A stretch of 64,000 nucleotides of DNA, taken from Stieleria mannarensis. GTDB lineage: Bacteria; Planctomycetota; Planctomycetia; Pirellulales; Pirellulaceae. The notes beneath the pieces were generated by a model, which saw only the letters and a list, made by a program, of their open reading frames with translations, ran no database searches and was not told where the DNA came from. Shown here in pieces: positions 8,172 through 17,747 of this stretch. The translations under genes and the position numbers were made by a program. Where the stretch lies: positions 62,001 through 126,000 of the forward strand of contig NZ_JACEHH010000012.1 of NCBI RefSeq assembly GCF_014154935.1. Reading direction: 5' to 3'. Position 1 is the first letter of the stretch. Every line of letters begins with the position of its first letter.

Positions 8172-8585
8172 ATGGCGGTCAAGTCTTTGAATCATATCGG
8201 CATCGCCGTGCAATCGATCGACGCCCAGAAGCCTTTTTACGAAGGTGCCCTCGGGTTGGAATTCGAGGGGCTGGAGGACGTGCCGAGTCAAAAAGTGCGC
8301 GTCGCGTTCTTCCGCGCCGGCGATGTGCGGTTGGAATTGTTGGAACCGACCAGCGAGGACAGCACGGTTGCCAAGTTCATCGAAAAACGCGGCGAAGGGT
8401 TGCACCATTTGGCCTACACCGTCGACGACATCTCGGCGCGGATTGCAGAATTACGCGACTCGGGATTGCGAATGATCGATGAAAAGCCGCGCGAAGGGTC
8501 GCATCAAATGCAGATCGCGTTCTTGCATCCCAAGAGTTCCGGCGGGGTGCTGACCGAACTCTGTGAATCAGCCCAACACGCGTAA
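8172..8585 (+). CDS. mce: Methylmalonyl-CoA epimerase
   Basis: A 137-residue vicinal-oxygen-chelate (glyoxalase-fold) protein that interconverts (R)- and (S)-methylmalonyl-CoA. Metal ligands expected for the family are seen: His8 in LNHIGIAV, His78/79 in GLHHLAYTV and Glu129 in GVLTELCE. The length is normal. The ATG at 8172 is preceded by a GAAAACA stretch with only a weak ribosome site. It lies between the UbiB-like gene and mutA, exactly where the pathway needs it, since the mutase and the decarboxylase use opposite epimers. Confidence 0.92.
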   Translation: MAVKSLNHIGIAVQSIDAQKPFYEGALGLEFEGLEDVPSQKVRVAFFRAGDVRLELLEPTSEDSTVAKFIEKRGEGLHHLAYTVDDISARIAELRDSGLRMIDEKPREGSHQMQIAFLHPKSSGGVLTELCESAQHA

Positions 8586-8609
8586 ACTGAAAACCCGAGA
8601 GAAAGGACA

Positions 8610-10745
8610 ATGACGGTTACGTTTCCCCGCGAACTGAGTGTTCAAGACGACTTCCCTGCGGTCGACTATGACCAGTGGCGTCAGGTGGTCGAAAAGGCGT
8701 TGGCCGGGGCGCCGTTTGAAAAGAAACTCGTTTCAAAAACCTACGACAACCTCGCCATCCAGCCGATCTACAGTCGCCGCGATGAGTCCGGCCAAGACGA
8801 TCCGATGGGCTTTCCCGGTTTGGCATCGCGGGTCCGTGGCGGGCGTCCGCTCGGATCGGTACAGTCGGGTTGGGACCTGCGTCAAGAGTACACCGAACCC
8901 TGCCTGGCCGAAGGCAACCAAGCGATCTTGGCGGATTTGGCCGGGGGCGTGACGTCCATCCAAATCCGGCTTGATGATGCCGGCCGCGACGGATTGGATC
9001 CCGATGATTCGGCCAGTGACACAGGCGTGGGACGCGGCGGCGCGACGGTGTACAGCGTCGACGATCTGGACAAGTTGCTCGCCGAAGTTCAGCTGGAACT
9101 GATCGCCGTGGCGTTGGACGCCGGCGCGGCATTTGTTCCCGCCGCGGCGACCTTGGCCGCCCTGTGGCAGCGCCGTGGTGTGTCGCCCGAACAGGCCCGT
9201 GGTGCGTTCAACGCAGACCCGCTGGCGGAGCTGGCGCGACGGGGACAATTGCCGACCGAGACATCGACCGCGTTGTCGTCGTTGGCGGATCTGGCAGCGT
9301 GGACTTCAAAACACTCTCCGCAGGTCACTGCGGTCGGCGTCGACACGTCGCCCTACCACGATGCGGGCGCCAGCGCGGCCCAGGACATCGCCCTTGCGGT
9401 GGCGACGGGCGTTGAATACTTGCGGACGATGACCGACCGCGGGATGGACGTCGATGCGGCGGCCAAACAGATTCTGTTTCGCATCAGTCTGGGCACCGAG
9501 CATTTCCGGGCGATCGCCAAACTGCGCGCGGCCCGGTGGCTGTGGTCGCGTGTGTTGGAATCCAGCGGGGCGTCGGAAGAGGTTTGGGCGATGCGGATTC
9601 AAACGCGGACGGGCAACCGCGTGCTGACCAAGCATGATCCGTACGTCAATTTGCTTCGCAACTGCGTGGCGGTGTTCGCCGCCGGGATCGGCGGGGCCGA
9701 CGCGATCACGTCGGTGCCGTTTGATTGCGTCGCCGGGTTACCGAACGAACTGAGCCGCCGAGTCGCGCGGAACACCGCGTTGGTGTTGCAAGAAGAATCG
9801 CACTTGCATCGCGTGATCGACCCCGCCGGCGGCAGTTGGTTCTTGGACCAATTGACCGAAGATTTGGCGGGCAAGGCGTGGGAGATTTTTCAGCAGACCG
9901 AACGTCAGGGTGGCATGGCGTCGGCGCTCGCCGGCGGATGGGTCGCCGAAGAAATCGCCGCGACGGCCCAGGCCCGAGCCAAGGACATTGCGACGCGAAA
10001 ACGCGGCGTCACGGGAGTCAGCGAGTTTCCCAATGTCGCGGAAGAACCATTGGTCCGCGAGGCAGCGGATTTGAATGCCCTTGCCCAGGCAGCCGCCACA
10101 CGGGTGAACAATGCTCGCCCGGCGAGCGATGAAGCCGCTTCGCTCGTGGTCGCCGACGATCCGGTCGCTGCGGCGGTCACGGCCGCGTCGGCCGGCGCAA
10201 CGCTCGGGCAACTGGCCGGCGGGCTCGGATTCCGCCGGGGCGAAACGGCATCGATGACGGCGATCGCACCGCAGCGTTTGGCGGAACCCTTTGATCAGCT
10301 GCGTGATGCCAGCGACGCTTGGCAACGGACGCACGGAAATCGACCGCGCGTGTTCCTGGCCGGCTTCGGCCCGGTAGCCCACTACAGCGGCCGAGCAACC
10401 TGGTCGACCAATTTCTTTGAAGCGGGCGGATTCGAGGTCGTCACCGACGAGGGCTCGGACGATGCCGACGCGGCGGCGGTGGCGTTCGCGCAATCCGGTG
10501 CAAAGATCGCGTTGATTTGTTCCTCGGACAAACTTTATCCCGACGTCGTTCCTGCGGCGGCGGGCAAATTGAAGGCCGCCGGGGCGGAAGCGGTCGTGCT
10601 GGCCGGATTCCCCGGTGACAACGAACAAGCGTGGCGAGAGGCGGGCGTCGACCGCTTCATCTTCATGCGTTGCAATGTGCTTGAAACACTCCGCAGCCTG
10701 CTGGCGCAAGTCGGTGTTATTGAAGAAGGAGAGCCGGTGAAATGA
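8610..10745 (+). CDS. mutA: Methylmalonyl-CoA mutase small (beta) subunit
   Basis: A 711-residue non-catalytic subunit of the heterodimeric adenosylcobalamin-dependent mutase (succinyl-CoA <=> (R)-methylmalonyl-CoA). The TIM-barrel part is recognisable ([20 protein letters not shown] then [25 protein letters not shown]). The C-terminal flavodoxin-like domain (from about 570) lacks the cobalamin ligand motif DxHxxG that the partner has, reading [14 protein letters not shown], as expected for MutA. A ribosome site GAGAAAGGA precedes the ATG. The stop overlaps the mutB start in an ATGA at 10742-10745, so the subunits are translationally coupled. Confidence 0.93.
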   Translation: MTVTFPRELSVQDDFPAVDYDQWRQVVEKALAGAPFEKKLVSKTYDNLAIQPIYSRRDESGQDDPMGFPGLASRVRGGRPLGSVQSGWDLRQEYTEPCLAEGNQAILADLAGGVTSIQIRLDDAGRDGLDPDDSASDTGVGRGGATVYSVDDLDKLLAEVQLELIAVALDAGAAFVPAAATLAALWQRRGVSPEQARGAFNADPLAELARRGQLPTETSTALSSLADLAAWTSKHSPQVTAVGVDTSPYHDAGASAAQDIALAVATGVEYLRTMTDRGMDVDAAAKQILFRISLGTEHFRAIAKLRAARWLWSRVLESSGASEEVWAMRIQTRTGNRVLTKHDPYVNLLRNCVAVFAAGIGGADAITSVPFDCVAGLPNELSRRVARNTALVLQEESHLHRVIDPAGGSWFLDQLTEDLAGKAWEIFQQTERQGGMASALAGGWVAEEIAATAQARAKDIATRKRGVTGVSEFPNVAEEPLVREAADLNALAQAAATRVNNARPASDEAASLVVADDPVAAAVTAASAGATLGQLAGGLGFRRGETASMTAIAPQRLAEPFDQLRDASDAWQRTHGNRPRVFLAGFGPVAHYSGRATWSTNFFEAGGFEVVTDEGSDDADAAAVAFAQSGAKIALICSSDKLYPDVVPAAAGKLKAAGAEAVVLAGFPGDNEQAWREAGVDRFIFMRCNVLETLRSLLAQVGVIEEGEPVK

Positions 10746-12943
10746 CGATCCCAAACTTTTCCGAGATCCCGTTCCAAAGCGAAAAGCACGCTTCCGGCAG
10801 CTTGAACGACTGGCAAGCGAAAGTCGATGGCCGCACCGAACCACTGCAGTGGCAAACGCCGGAGCAGATCCCGGTCAAGCCGTTGTACACATCGGCCGAT
10901 CGCGCGGGGCTGGATCACTTGGACACCATGCCGGGGATCGCACCGTTCTTGCGCGGCCCCTACGCGACGATGTATGTGCAACGGCCTTGGACGGTGCGTC
11001 AGTACGCCGGGTTCTCGACCGCAAAGGAGTCCAACGCGTTTTACCGTCGCAACCTGGCGGCCGGGCAGATGGGGTTGAGCATCGCTTTCGACCTGGCCAC
11101 GCACCGCGGTTACGATTCGGATCATCCCCGCGTCTCGGGTGACGTCGGCATGGCCGGCGTCGCGATCGACAGCATCCAAGACATGCGGACGCTGTTCGAT
11201 GGAATTCCGCTGGACCGGATGAGTGTGTCGATGACCATGAACGGTGCGGTGTTGCCGATCATGGCGCTGTACATCGTCGCCGCGGAAGAACAAGGCGTGA
11301 AACCGGAGCAGTTGGCCGGGACGATCCAGAACGACATCTTGAAGGAGTTCATGGTTCGTAACACGTACATCTATCCGCCCGCGCCGAGTATGAAGATCAT
11401 CGCCGCGATCTTTGAATACACCAGCCAGCGGATGCCAAAATTCAACAGCATCAGCATCAGCGGTTATCACATGCAGGAGGCTGGGGCGACGGCCGACTTG
11501 GAATTGGCCTACACGTTGGCCGATGGACTGGAGTACGTCCGCACGGGGATCTCCGCGGGGCTGGATGTCGATGCGTTTTGCCCGCGATTGTCGTTCTTTT
11601 GGGCGATCGGCATGAATTACTTCATGGAGATCGCCAAAATGCGGGCGGCCCGCATGATTTGGGCCAAACTGATCAAGCAATTCAACCCCAAGAACCCCAA
11701 GAGTTTGTCGCTGCGGACCCACAGCCAAACCAGCGGATGGAGCTTGACCGCGCAAGACGTCTACAACAACGTGACGCGGACGTGTATCGAAGCGATGGCG
11801 GCGGCACACGGGCACACGCAATCCTTGCACACCAACGCGCTCGACGAAGCGTTGGCCTTGCCGACCGATTTTTCGGCCCGCATCGCCCGCAACACGCAAC
11901 TGTTTCTGCAGCAAGAAACCGACACCTGCAAAGTCGTCGATCCATGGGCGGGCAGCTATTACGTCGAACGTTTGACGCACGATTTGGCACAGCGTGTTTG
12001 GGGGCACTTGGTCGAAATCGAAGAACTGGGCGGCATGACCGAGGCGATCCAGGCCGGGATTCCCAAGATGCGGATCGAAGAAGCCTCGGCGCGCACCCAG
12101 GCCCGCATCGATTCGGGACAGCAAACGTTGATCGGCGTGAACAAGTATCGGCCGACGACCGAAGACGAGATGCGTGTGTTGCACGTCGACAATTCCGCGG
12201 TGCGAAAGGCTCAGATCGAAGGCTTGAGACAGCTGCGCACCGAGCGGGACCAGGCGGACGTCGATGCGGCATTGGATGCGTTGACCGAAGCGGCGCGCAG
12301 TGAAACGGGCAACCTGTTGGAGTTGGCCGTCAATGCGGCCCGAGCGAAGGCGACGGTCGGTGAGATTAGCGCGGCGCTTGAAAAGGTTTACAATCGTTAT
12401 CAGGCGCCCGTTCAATCCGTTCGCGGCGTGTATGCCGCGGCATTGGAGAGTGAATCGATGACAACGGAAGTCCGTCAAATCGTCGAAGCCTTTGAACGCA
12501 ACGAAGGTAGGCGCCCTCGGATCCTGGTCGCCAAGATGGGACAGGACGGACACGACCGTGGCCAAAAAGTCATTGCCAGCGCATTTGCGGATCTGGGATT
12601 CGATGTTGACATCGGACCGCTGTTTCGAACGCCGGCCGAAACCGCCCGCCAGGCGGTCGAAAACGATGTGCACCTGGTCGGCGTCAGCTCGCTCGCCGCC
12701 GGTCACCTGACGTTGGTGCCGGAACTGCGCAAGGCGCTCGCAGATCTGGGCCGCGAAGACATCATGATCGTGGCCGGCGGAGTGATCCCGCCGGAGGACC
12801 GCGAGGCGTTGTACGAAGCCGGTGCGGCGGAGGTGTTCGGACCGGGGACGGTCATCAGCGATGCGGCGATCCGCGTGGTTCGCGATCTCGCCGATCGACT
12901 GGGGTTCTCGGTCGATGAAACAGTCGAAACTCAAGATGCGTGA
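10742..12943 (+). CDS. mutB: Methylmalonyl-CoA mutase large (alpha, catalytic) subunit
   Basis: A 733-residue catalytic subunit. It contains the substrate-barrel signatures [40 protein letters not shown] and [12 protein letters not shown], and a complete B12-binding domain with DGHDRG at 602-607 (His604 ligates cobalt), GVSSLAAGH and [10 protein letters not shown]. Length and motif order match actinobacterial and mammalian MUT proteins. It overlaps mutA by four bases and is followed 12 nt later by its MeaB chaperone. In this operon it probably works toward methylmalonyl-CoA because a decarboxylase follows, but the reaction is reversible. Confidence 0.96.
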   Translation: MTIPNFSEIPFQSEKHASGSLNDWQAKVDGRTEPLQWQTPEQIPVKPLYTSADRAGLDHLDTMPGIAPFLRGPYATMYVQRPWTVRQYAGFSTAKESNAFYRRNLAAGQMGLSIAFDLATHRGYDSDHPRVSGDVGMAGVAIDSIQDMRTLFDGIPLDRMSVSMTMNGAVLPIMALYIVAAEEQGVKPEQLAGTIQNDILKEFMVRNTYIYPPAPSMKIIAAIFEYTSQRMPKFNSISISGYHMQEAGATADLELAYTLADGLEYVRTGISAGLDVDAFCPRLSFFWAIGMNYFMEIAKMRAARMIWAKLIKQFNPKNPKSLSLRTHSQTSGWSLTAQDVYNNVTRTCIEAMAAAHGHTQSLHTNALDEALALPTDFSARIARNTQLFLQQETDTCKVVDPWAGSYYVERLTHDLAQRVWGHLVEIEELGGMTEAIQAGIPKMRIEEASARTQARIDSGQQTLIGVNKYRPTTEDEMRVLHVDNSAVRKAQIEGLRQLRTERDQADVDAALDALTEAARSETGNLLELAVNAARAKATVGEISAALEKVYNRYQAPVQSVRGVYAAALESESMTTEVRQIVEAFERNEGRRPRILVAKMGQDGHDRGQKVIASAFADLGFDVDIGPLFRTPAETARQAVENDVHLVGVSSLAAGHLTLVPELRKALADLGREDIMIVAGGVIPPEDREALYEAGAAEVFGPGTVISDAAIRVVRDLADRLGFSVDETVETQDA

Positions 12944-12955
12944 ACGGAATTGGGC

Positions 12956-13972
12956 ATGAAGCGTGATGTTCCACGACGCCGTCAGTTGACGACGGAGGAC
13001 TACTTTGATGGCGTGCGGGCCTGTGATATCACCGTGTTGCCGCGGGCATTGACGTTGATCGAATCCAGCAACCCGGGTCACCAACGCCAGGCCGAGGCGT
13101 TGCTGACACAACTGTTGCCGCATACCGGCAATGCGATCCGCGTGGGCATCACCGGCGCCCCCGGCGCCGGAAAGAGCACATTCATCGAGGCACTCGGATT
13201 GCAGTTGACCGCCCAGGGTCGGCGCGTCGCGGTGTTGGCCGTGGATCCATCCAGCGGCATCAGTGGCGGCAGCATCCTGGGCGACAAGACACGCATGGCG
13301 CGGTTGGCGGCCGAGCCCGACGCCTACATCCGGCCTTCCCCGTCGGCCGGCACGCTCGGCGGCGTGGCCAGCAAGACCCGCGAAAGCATGTTGGTGTGCG
13401 AAGCGGCCGGATACGAAGTGTTGTTGATCGAAACCGTCGGCGTCGGGCAATCCGAAACGATGGTCGCGGAAATGACGGATTGCTTTTTGACGCTGATGTT
13501 GCCTGGGGCCGGAGACGATTTGCAGGGGATCAAACGCGGGCTGTTGGAATTGGTCGACGTGATCGCGGTGAACAAGGCCGACGATGCGACCCGCAAAGCC
13601 GCCGAGGTGGCGGCGCATCAATACGAGATGGCGATCCATTCGATCCTGGGAAAACAAGACAACCCGCCACGCGTGTTGACCTGTAGCGCGCTGCACCACC
13701 AACGTGTCGACGAAGTCTGGCAGTCCATCGAAGACCGCTACACGGCGATGAAAGCCGATGGGGAATTGGTCGCCAAACGGCGTCGACAACAAGTTCGATG
13801 GTTGTGGGCGATCATCGAAGACCGAATGAAACAGGCCCTCCGCGAGCATCCGGGAGTACGTCGCATTCGTGACTCCCTAGAAGCCGACGTGCTGGACGGC
13901 AACCTGCCGCCCGAAGCGGCGGCCAGCAAGATCCTGGAAGCGTTCGGGTTGCAGGATCACTGCGGCGTTTAG
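12956..13972 (+). CDS. meaB: MeaB/ArgK-type GTPase, methylmalonyl-CoA mutase chaperone
   Basis: A 338-residue G3E-family P-loop GTPase. Walker A is GAPGAGKS (67-74). Further family motifs are AVDPSSGISGGSILGDKTRM, the switch/base region ETVGVGQSE and the guanine-specificity NKAD. MeaB proteins gate cofactor loading and protect the B12 mutase against inactivation. It starts 12 nt after mutB; a TTG six bases earlier is an unlikely alternative. Despite old names it is not an arginine-transport kinase. Confidence 0.93.
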   Translation: MKRDVPRRRQLTTEDYFDGVRACDITVLPRALTLIESSNPGHQRQAEALLTQLLPHTGNAIRVGITGAPGAGKSTFIEALGLQLTAQGRRVAVLAVDPSSGISGGSILGDKTRMARLAAEPDAYIRPSPSAGTLGGVASKTRESMLVCEAAGYEVLLIETVGVGQSETMVAEMTDCFLTLMLPGAGDDLQGIKRGLLELVDVIAVNKADDATRKAAEVAAHQYEMAIHSILGKQDNPPRVLTCSALHHQRVDEVWQSIEDRYTAMKADGELVAKRRRQQVRWLWAIIEDRMKQALREHPGVRRIRDSLEADVLDGNLPPEAAASKILEAFGLQDHCGV

Positions 13973-14047
13973 TGAGTTTTTTGTTACCAAGACGCAACCG
14001 AGCACACCTGTGTGAACCGGCTGGGTTGTCAACAGAACTGGAATGCC

Positions 14048-15601
14048 ATGAGTATTCGAAAAGAGTTTTTAACGGGTCTGGAAGAACGCCGCGCAAAGCT
14101 GCGATCGGGCGGCGGGGAAAGCCGGCATGCCAAACGCCGTGAAAAGGGAATGCTGTCGGCACGCGAGCGGCTGGATCTGTTCTTCGACGCCGACACGTTT
14201 CAGGAATGGGGCATGCACGTCGATCATTCCTGCCATGAATTCGGCATGGAGAAAAAGTCCATGCCCTGTGACGGCGTGGTCACCGGCGTGGGACGTGTCA
14301 ACGGACGGCCCGCGGCCTCGTTCAGCCAGGACGCAACGGTCGGTGGCGGAGCGTTGGGGATGCGGCACAGCAAGAAGATTTGCGACATGATGGATTACGC
14401 CCTGGAAAGCGGGATGCCGTTTGTGGCGATCAACGATTCCGGGGGCGCTCGCATTCAAGAAGCCGTCGATTCGCTGTCGGGTTACGGTCAGGTCTTTTAT
14501 CGCAACGTGATGCTTTCGGGCTGTGTCCCGCAAATCGGCGTGATCGCTGGGAACTGTGCCGGCGGGGCGGCTTATTCGCCGGCGCTGATGGATTTTTTGG
14601 TGATGACGCGTGAGAACGCCAACATGTTCATCTGCGGTCCCCAGGTCATCAAGGCGGCCACGGGCGTCGATTGCACGATGGAGGAAATCGGCAGCGCGAC
14701 GGCCAACGCCGCGATCAGCGGCAACGTGCACTTCGTCGCCGACGATGACCGGCACGCGATGCAGATCGTCCAGCAGTTGCTGTCTTATCTGCCCCAGAAT
14801 AATGCCGAAAACCCGCCGCACCAGTTGAGTGACGAGCTATGTCTGGACCCGGATTTGTCGATGAACGACGTGGTCCCGGAGAACATCAAGGATCCGATGG
14901 ACATGTACGCGGTGATCGAGCGGATCGTCGACAAGGACGCATTTTTGGAAGTTCATCGCGGGTTCGCCCCCAACCTGATTGTCGGCTTCGCGCGGGTCGA
15001 TGGCGTGGTGGTGGGCATCATCGCCAACCAGCCCAACGTGAAAGCGGGCACGCTGGACATCGATGCCTCGGACAAGGGCGCGCGGTTCATTCGTTTTTGC
15101 AATGCGTTCAACATTCCGCTGTTGACGTTGGTGGACGTTCCCGGGTTTCTGCCCGGTGTGGCACAGGAACAAGGCGGGATCATTCGTCACGGTGCGAAGA
15201 TGTTGTTCGCTTACGCGTCGGCCACGGTTCCGAAGATCACCGTCATCACCCGCAAGGCCTATGGCGGTTCGTACCTGGCGATGTGCAGTCGCGATTTGAG
15301 GGCCGACATGGTGTTCGCATGGCCGACCGCGGAGATCGCGGTGATGGGCGCCGAGGGTGCCGTCAACGTGCTGTACCGCAAAGAGTTGGCCGAGGCCGAA
15401 GACAAAGCGGCGCTCCGCGAGAAGTTCATTCAAGAATACCGCGACCGATTCGCTTCACCGTACTTGGCGGCGTCGCATGGCATGATCACCGACGTGATCG
15501 TCCCGGCGCAAACCCGATCCGTTGTCTCACTCGCCCTCCAGAACACGCTGAACAAGAGCGAAACCCGTCCTCCTAAGAAGCATGGTTTGATTCCGCTATG
15601 A
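14048..15601 (+). CDS. mmdA: Carboxyltransferase subunit of methylmalonyl-CoA decarboxylase
   Basis: A 517-residue acyl-CoA carboxyltransferase of the PccB/12S/MmdA family. It transfers CO2 from methylmalonyl-CoA to biotin. It has two crotonase-like halves with the signatures RERLDLFFD, DSGGARIQE, GNCAGGAAYSPAL (first half) and VPGFLPGVAQEQGGIIRHGAK, ITRKAYGGSYLAM, WPTAEIAVMGAEGAV (second half). No biotin carboxylase gene accompanies it. Instead it overlaps the biotin carrier by ATGA and is followed by oadG- and oadB-like genes, so decarboxylase is favoured over propionyl-CoA carboxylase. The 75-nt gap after meaB is one of the largest in the run, and no clear ribosome site precedes the ATG. 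Confidence 0.9.
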   Translation: MSIRKEFLTGLEERRAKLRSGGGESRHAKRREKGMLSARERLDLFFDADTFQEWGMHVDHSCHEFGMEKKSMPCDGVVTGVGRVNGRPAASFSQDATVGGGALGMRHSKKICDMMDYALESGMPFVAINDSGGARIQEAVDSLSGYGQVFYRNVMLSGCVPQIGVIAGNCAGGAAYSPALMDFLVMTRENANMFICGPQVIKAATGVDCTMEEIGSATANAAISGNVHFVADDDRHAMQIVQQLLSYLPQNNAENPPHQLSDELCLDPDLSMNDVVPENIKDPMDMYAVIERIVDKDAFLEVHRGFAPNLIVGFARVDGVVVGIIANQPNVKAGTLDIDASDKGARFIRFCNAFNIPLLTLVDVPGFLPGVAQEQGGIIRHGAKMLFAYASATVPKITVITRKAYGGSYLAMCSRDLRADMVFAWPTAEIAVMGAEGAVNVLYRKELAEAEDKAALREKFIQEYRDRFASPYLAASHGMITDVIVPAQTRSVVSLALQNTLNKSETRPPKKHGLIPL

Positions 15602-15987
15602 AAAGATTACGCATCACCGTTGGGAATAAATCGTATGACGTCACCGTGGAGGATCTCAGCGACGCGGACACGTATCAGGCCCCGATGCAACCTGCACCGG
15701 TGCAACCGTCCGGCGGCGCACCGGCGCCGGTAATCGCTCGCGAGTCGGCACCGGGGCCCGAGCAGCCGAGCGTCAGCGGTGCGGTGACCAGCCCGATGGC
15801 GGGCGCTATCCGATCGATCCTGGTCAAACCCGGCGACACGGTCAAGCGTGGACAGGGGATGGTCATCCTGGAAGCGATGAAGATGGAAAACCAGATCACC
15901 GCGCCGGTCGACGGCACGGTCAAGAGCATCGACGTCGCCGCGGGAGATTCGGTCGCCGAAGGCCAAACCCTGGTCGTACTGGAGTAA
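15598..15987 (+). CDS. mmdC: Biotin carboxyl carrier protein of the decarboxylase
   Basis: A 129-residue protein: a short N-terminal beta region (MKRLRITVGNKSYDV), a Pro/Ala-rich flexible linker at about 27-60, and a C-terminal biotinyl domain with the biotinylation site AMKMEN (Lys95). It carries CO2 between the carboxyltransferase and the membrane Na+-pumping subunit. Linker and size match MmdC/gamma subunits of Na+ decarboxylases and 1.3S carriers. It overlaps mmdA by four bases and is followed three bases later by the small membrane subunit. Confidence 0.92.
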   Translation: MKRLRITVGNKSYDVTVEDLSDADTYQAPMQPAPVQPSGGAPAPVIARESAPGPEQPSVSGAVTSPMAGAIRSILVKPGDTVKRGQGMVILEAMKMENQITAPVDGTVKSIDVAAGDSVAEGQTLVVLE

Positions 15988-15990
15988 GTG

Positions 15991-16386
15991 ATGTTGTTCT
16001 TGGCCCAGGAAGAAAGCAAGCGGCTGATCGAATTTTCGCTGGCCCCGTTGACCGAAGAGCACGGGATTCCGATGGCCATCATGGGCATCGTGGTCGTCTT
16101 TTCGGCGCTCGTGTTGATCGTTGTTTTTATCACGGTGCTGCCGCGTCTGGTCGCCCCGTTCAACAAACCCGCGGCGACGGAATCGGCCTCCGCACCGACC
16201 GCTCACGATGACGAGTTGCCCGAAGAGGTTCTGGTCGTCATCGCCGCCGCGGTGGCCGAAGCGATGGATCGACCGCACCGGATCGTCAAGATCCGTGGTT
16301 TGGGGGCCGGCGAGTACGCTTGGTCCTTGGAAGGACGGATGAAGCACCACATGTCGCACCGTATCGAACATCGAGACCGGAAGTGA
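15991..16386 (+). CDS. mmdD: OadG-like small membrane subunit of Na+-pumping decarboxylase
   Basis: A 131-residue protein with one N-terminal membrane segment (about 26-50, IPMAIMGIVVVFSALVLIVV) and a soluble tail containing PEEVLVVIAAAVAEAMDRPH then RIVKI. This arrangement (GMGxVFxxLxxLv, then EELxAVIaAAiA) is that of the OadG/MmdD assembly subunit, which anchors the carboxyltransferase to the membrane subunit. ATG at 15991 lies directly after the carrier stop; a GTG at 15988 is in frame. Its position between the biotin carrier and the Na+ channel subunit confirms the assignment. Confidence 0.85.
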   Translation: MLFLAQEESKRLIEFSLAPLTEEHGIPMAIMGIVVVFSALVLIVVFITVLPRLVAPFNKPAATESASAPTAHDDELPEEVLVVIAAAVAEAMDRPHRIVKIRGLGAGEYAWSLEGRMKHHMSHRIEHRDRK

Positions 16387-16391
16387 ACGCC

Positions 16392-17528
16392 ATGGAATAT
16401 TTGAGCCAAAAAGTAGTCCAGCTTTACGAGACGACGGCCTTTGCGGGGCTCGAAGCGGGCAACGTGGTCATGATGGTAATCGCCCTGGGTTTCATCTACC
16501 TGGCCATCACCAAACGCTATGAACCCTTGTTGTTGATCCCGATCGGATTCGGAATCATCGTCGGTAACATGCCGACCGAATCCGGAGTGCCGTTGGTGTT
16601 CGCCGAGGACAGTGTGCTGCGGTTCCTGTACTTTGGCGTCGAGAAAGAGATCTATCCGCCGTTGATCTTTTTGGGGATCGGCGCGATGACCGATTTTTCC
16701 ACGATGCTGTCCAATCCAAAGTTGGTGCTGTTGGGGGCCGCGGCCCAGGTCGGTGTGTTTATGACCTATCTGGGAGCGTTATGTCTGGCGTTCACGCCCC
16801 AACAGGCCGGTGCGATCGGGATCATCGGCGGTGCCGACGGTCCGACGGCGATCTTCCTGGCGTCCAATTTGGCGCCCGAATTGTTGGGAGCCATCGCGAT
16901 TGCGGCTTATTCCTACATGGCACTGGTGCCCGTTATCCAGCCGCCGATCATGCGGCTGTTGACGACCAAGCATGAGCGTCTGATTCGGATGAAGCCCTCG
17001 CGCAAGGTCACGCGTCAGGAATTGATCATGTTTCCGATCGTCGCGTTTCTGATCTGCACGCTGTTGGCCCCCGGTTCGATCGTGCTGATGGGAATGTTGT
17101 TCTTTGGAAACCTGTTGAAAGAATGTACGGTCACGGATCGATTGTCGTTGACGGCGCGGACGGCGATGATCGACATCGTCACGATCTTGTTGGGCTTTTG
17201 TGTCGGTGCCAGCACGACTGCGCAGTATTTCCTCAAGGGCGAGTCGATCTTGATCTTTGTGCTCGGTGCCGTCTCCTTTGCCGTGGCAACCGGTTGTGGC
17301 GTGTTGTTCGCCAAGGTCATGAACCTTTTTTTGAAGGAGAAGATCAACCCGCTGGTGGGCGCGGCCGGCGTGTCGGCGGTGCCCGGTTCGGCCCGCGTCG
17401 TGCAACTGGTCGGCCAGGAAGAAGACCCCGGAAACTATTTGTTGATGCACGCGATGGCCCCCAACGTCGCCGGCGTGATCGGTTCGGCGATCGCCGCCGG
17501 AGTTTTGTGGTCGCAGTTGGCGTCGTAG
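16392..17528 (+). CDS. mmdB: Na+-pumping decarboxylase beta subunit (OadB/MmdB)
   Basis: A 378-residue polytopic membrane protein that decarboxylates carboxybiotin and exports Na+. Family signatures include IGFGIIVGNMP, FLGIGAMTDFSTMLSNPK, GAIGIIGGADGPTAIFLAS (with the Na+-site Asp), SYMALVPVIQPPIMRLLTT, NPLVGAAGVSAVPGSARVVQ and HAMAPNVAGVIGSAIAAG. The length is normal for OadB. The start at 16392 follows GGAAG; an in-frame upstream opening overlaps mmdD and is not needed. It is the last gene of the roughly 14.4-kb same-strand run. Confidence 0.95.
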   Translation: MEYLSQKVVQLYETTAFAGLEAGNVVMMVIALGFIYLAITKRYEPLLLIPIGFGIIVGNMPTESGVPLVFAEDSVLRFLYFGVEKEIYPPLIFLGIGAMTDFSTMLSNPKLVLLGAAAQVGVFMTYLGALCLAFTPQQAGAIGIIGGADGPTAIFLASNLAPELLGAIAIAAYSYMALVPVIQPPIMRLLTTKHERLIRMKPSRKVTRQELIMFPIVAFLICTLLAPGSIVLMGMLFFGNLLKECTVTDRLSLTARTAMIDIVTILLGFCVGASTTAQYFLKGESILIFVLGAVSFAVATGCGVLFAKVMNLFLKEKINPLVGAAGVSAVPGSARVVQLVGQEEDPGNYLLMHAMAPNVAGVIGSAIAAGVLWSQLAS

Positions 17529-17542
17529 ATGGGCTGCAGGCG

Positions 17543-17622
17543 AAGGCAGAATGATGGGGGAAGTTGATGGGGCTTGGGCCGCATCTGCTGGTTCATGACC
17601 GGCATCATCATCATTCTGCCTT
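17543..17622. repeat. 14-bp inverted repeat after the decarboxylase operon
   Basis: AAGGCAGAATGATG at 17543-17556 is exactly inverted as CATCATTCTGCCTT at 17609-17622, with a 52-base spacer that contains further GATGGGG-type motifs. It lies 15 bases after the mmdB stop. There is no T-tract, so it is not a textbook intrinsic terminator. It could stop or stabilise the operon's 3' end or be an intergenic repeat element. Confidence 0.6.
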
Positions 17623-17705
17623 CCCATCATTCTGGTAATTCCCTCGGGGACGGGTTCCGTTGCCCAACGCAGCGTACGGCGATGGCAGGCGGCTTGAATC
17701 CGTTT

Positions 17706-17711
17706 TATAAT
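17706..17711 (+). promoter_or_regulatory. Possible -10 element (TATAAT) before the sigma factor gene
   Basis: A perfect TATAAT lies 36 nt before the ATG at 17748 in otherwise GC-rich DNA. No matching -35 hexamer is present at 16-18 nt (TGGCAG is the nearest). It may be the promoter of the sigma factor-kinase pair, but the call rests on one hexamer. Confidence 0.3.
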
Positions 17712-17747
17712 CCGTGGGGCAACGTCGTCCCTACGAGAGTGTTTTTC

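Noticed and set aside
10535-13849. A reverse-strand open frame of 1104 codons opposite mutA, mutB and meaB
   Set aside because: Antisense shadow of high-GC coding genes with clear families; its translation is Arg/His/Gln-rich and has no domain.
14048-15987. mmdA plus biotin carrier considered as propionyl-CoA carboxylase
   Set aside because: No biotin carboxylase gene is present, and oadG- and oadB-like membrane subunits follow directly, which indicates a Na+-pumping decarboxylase.
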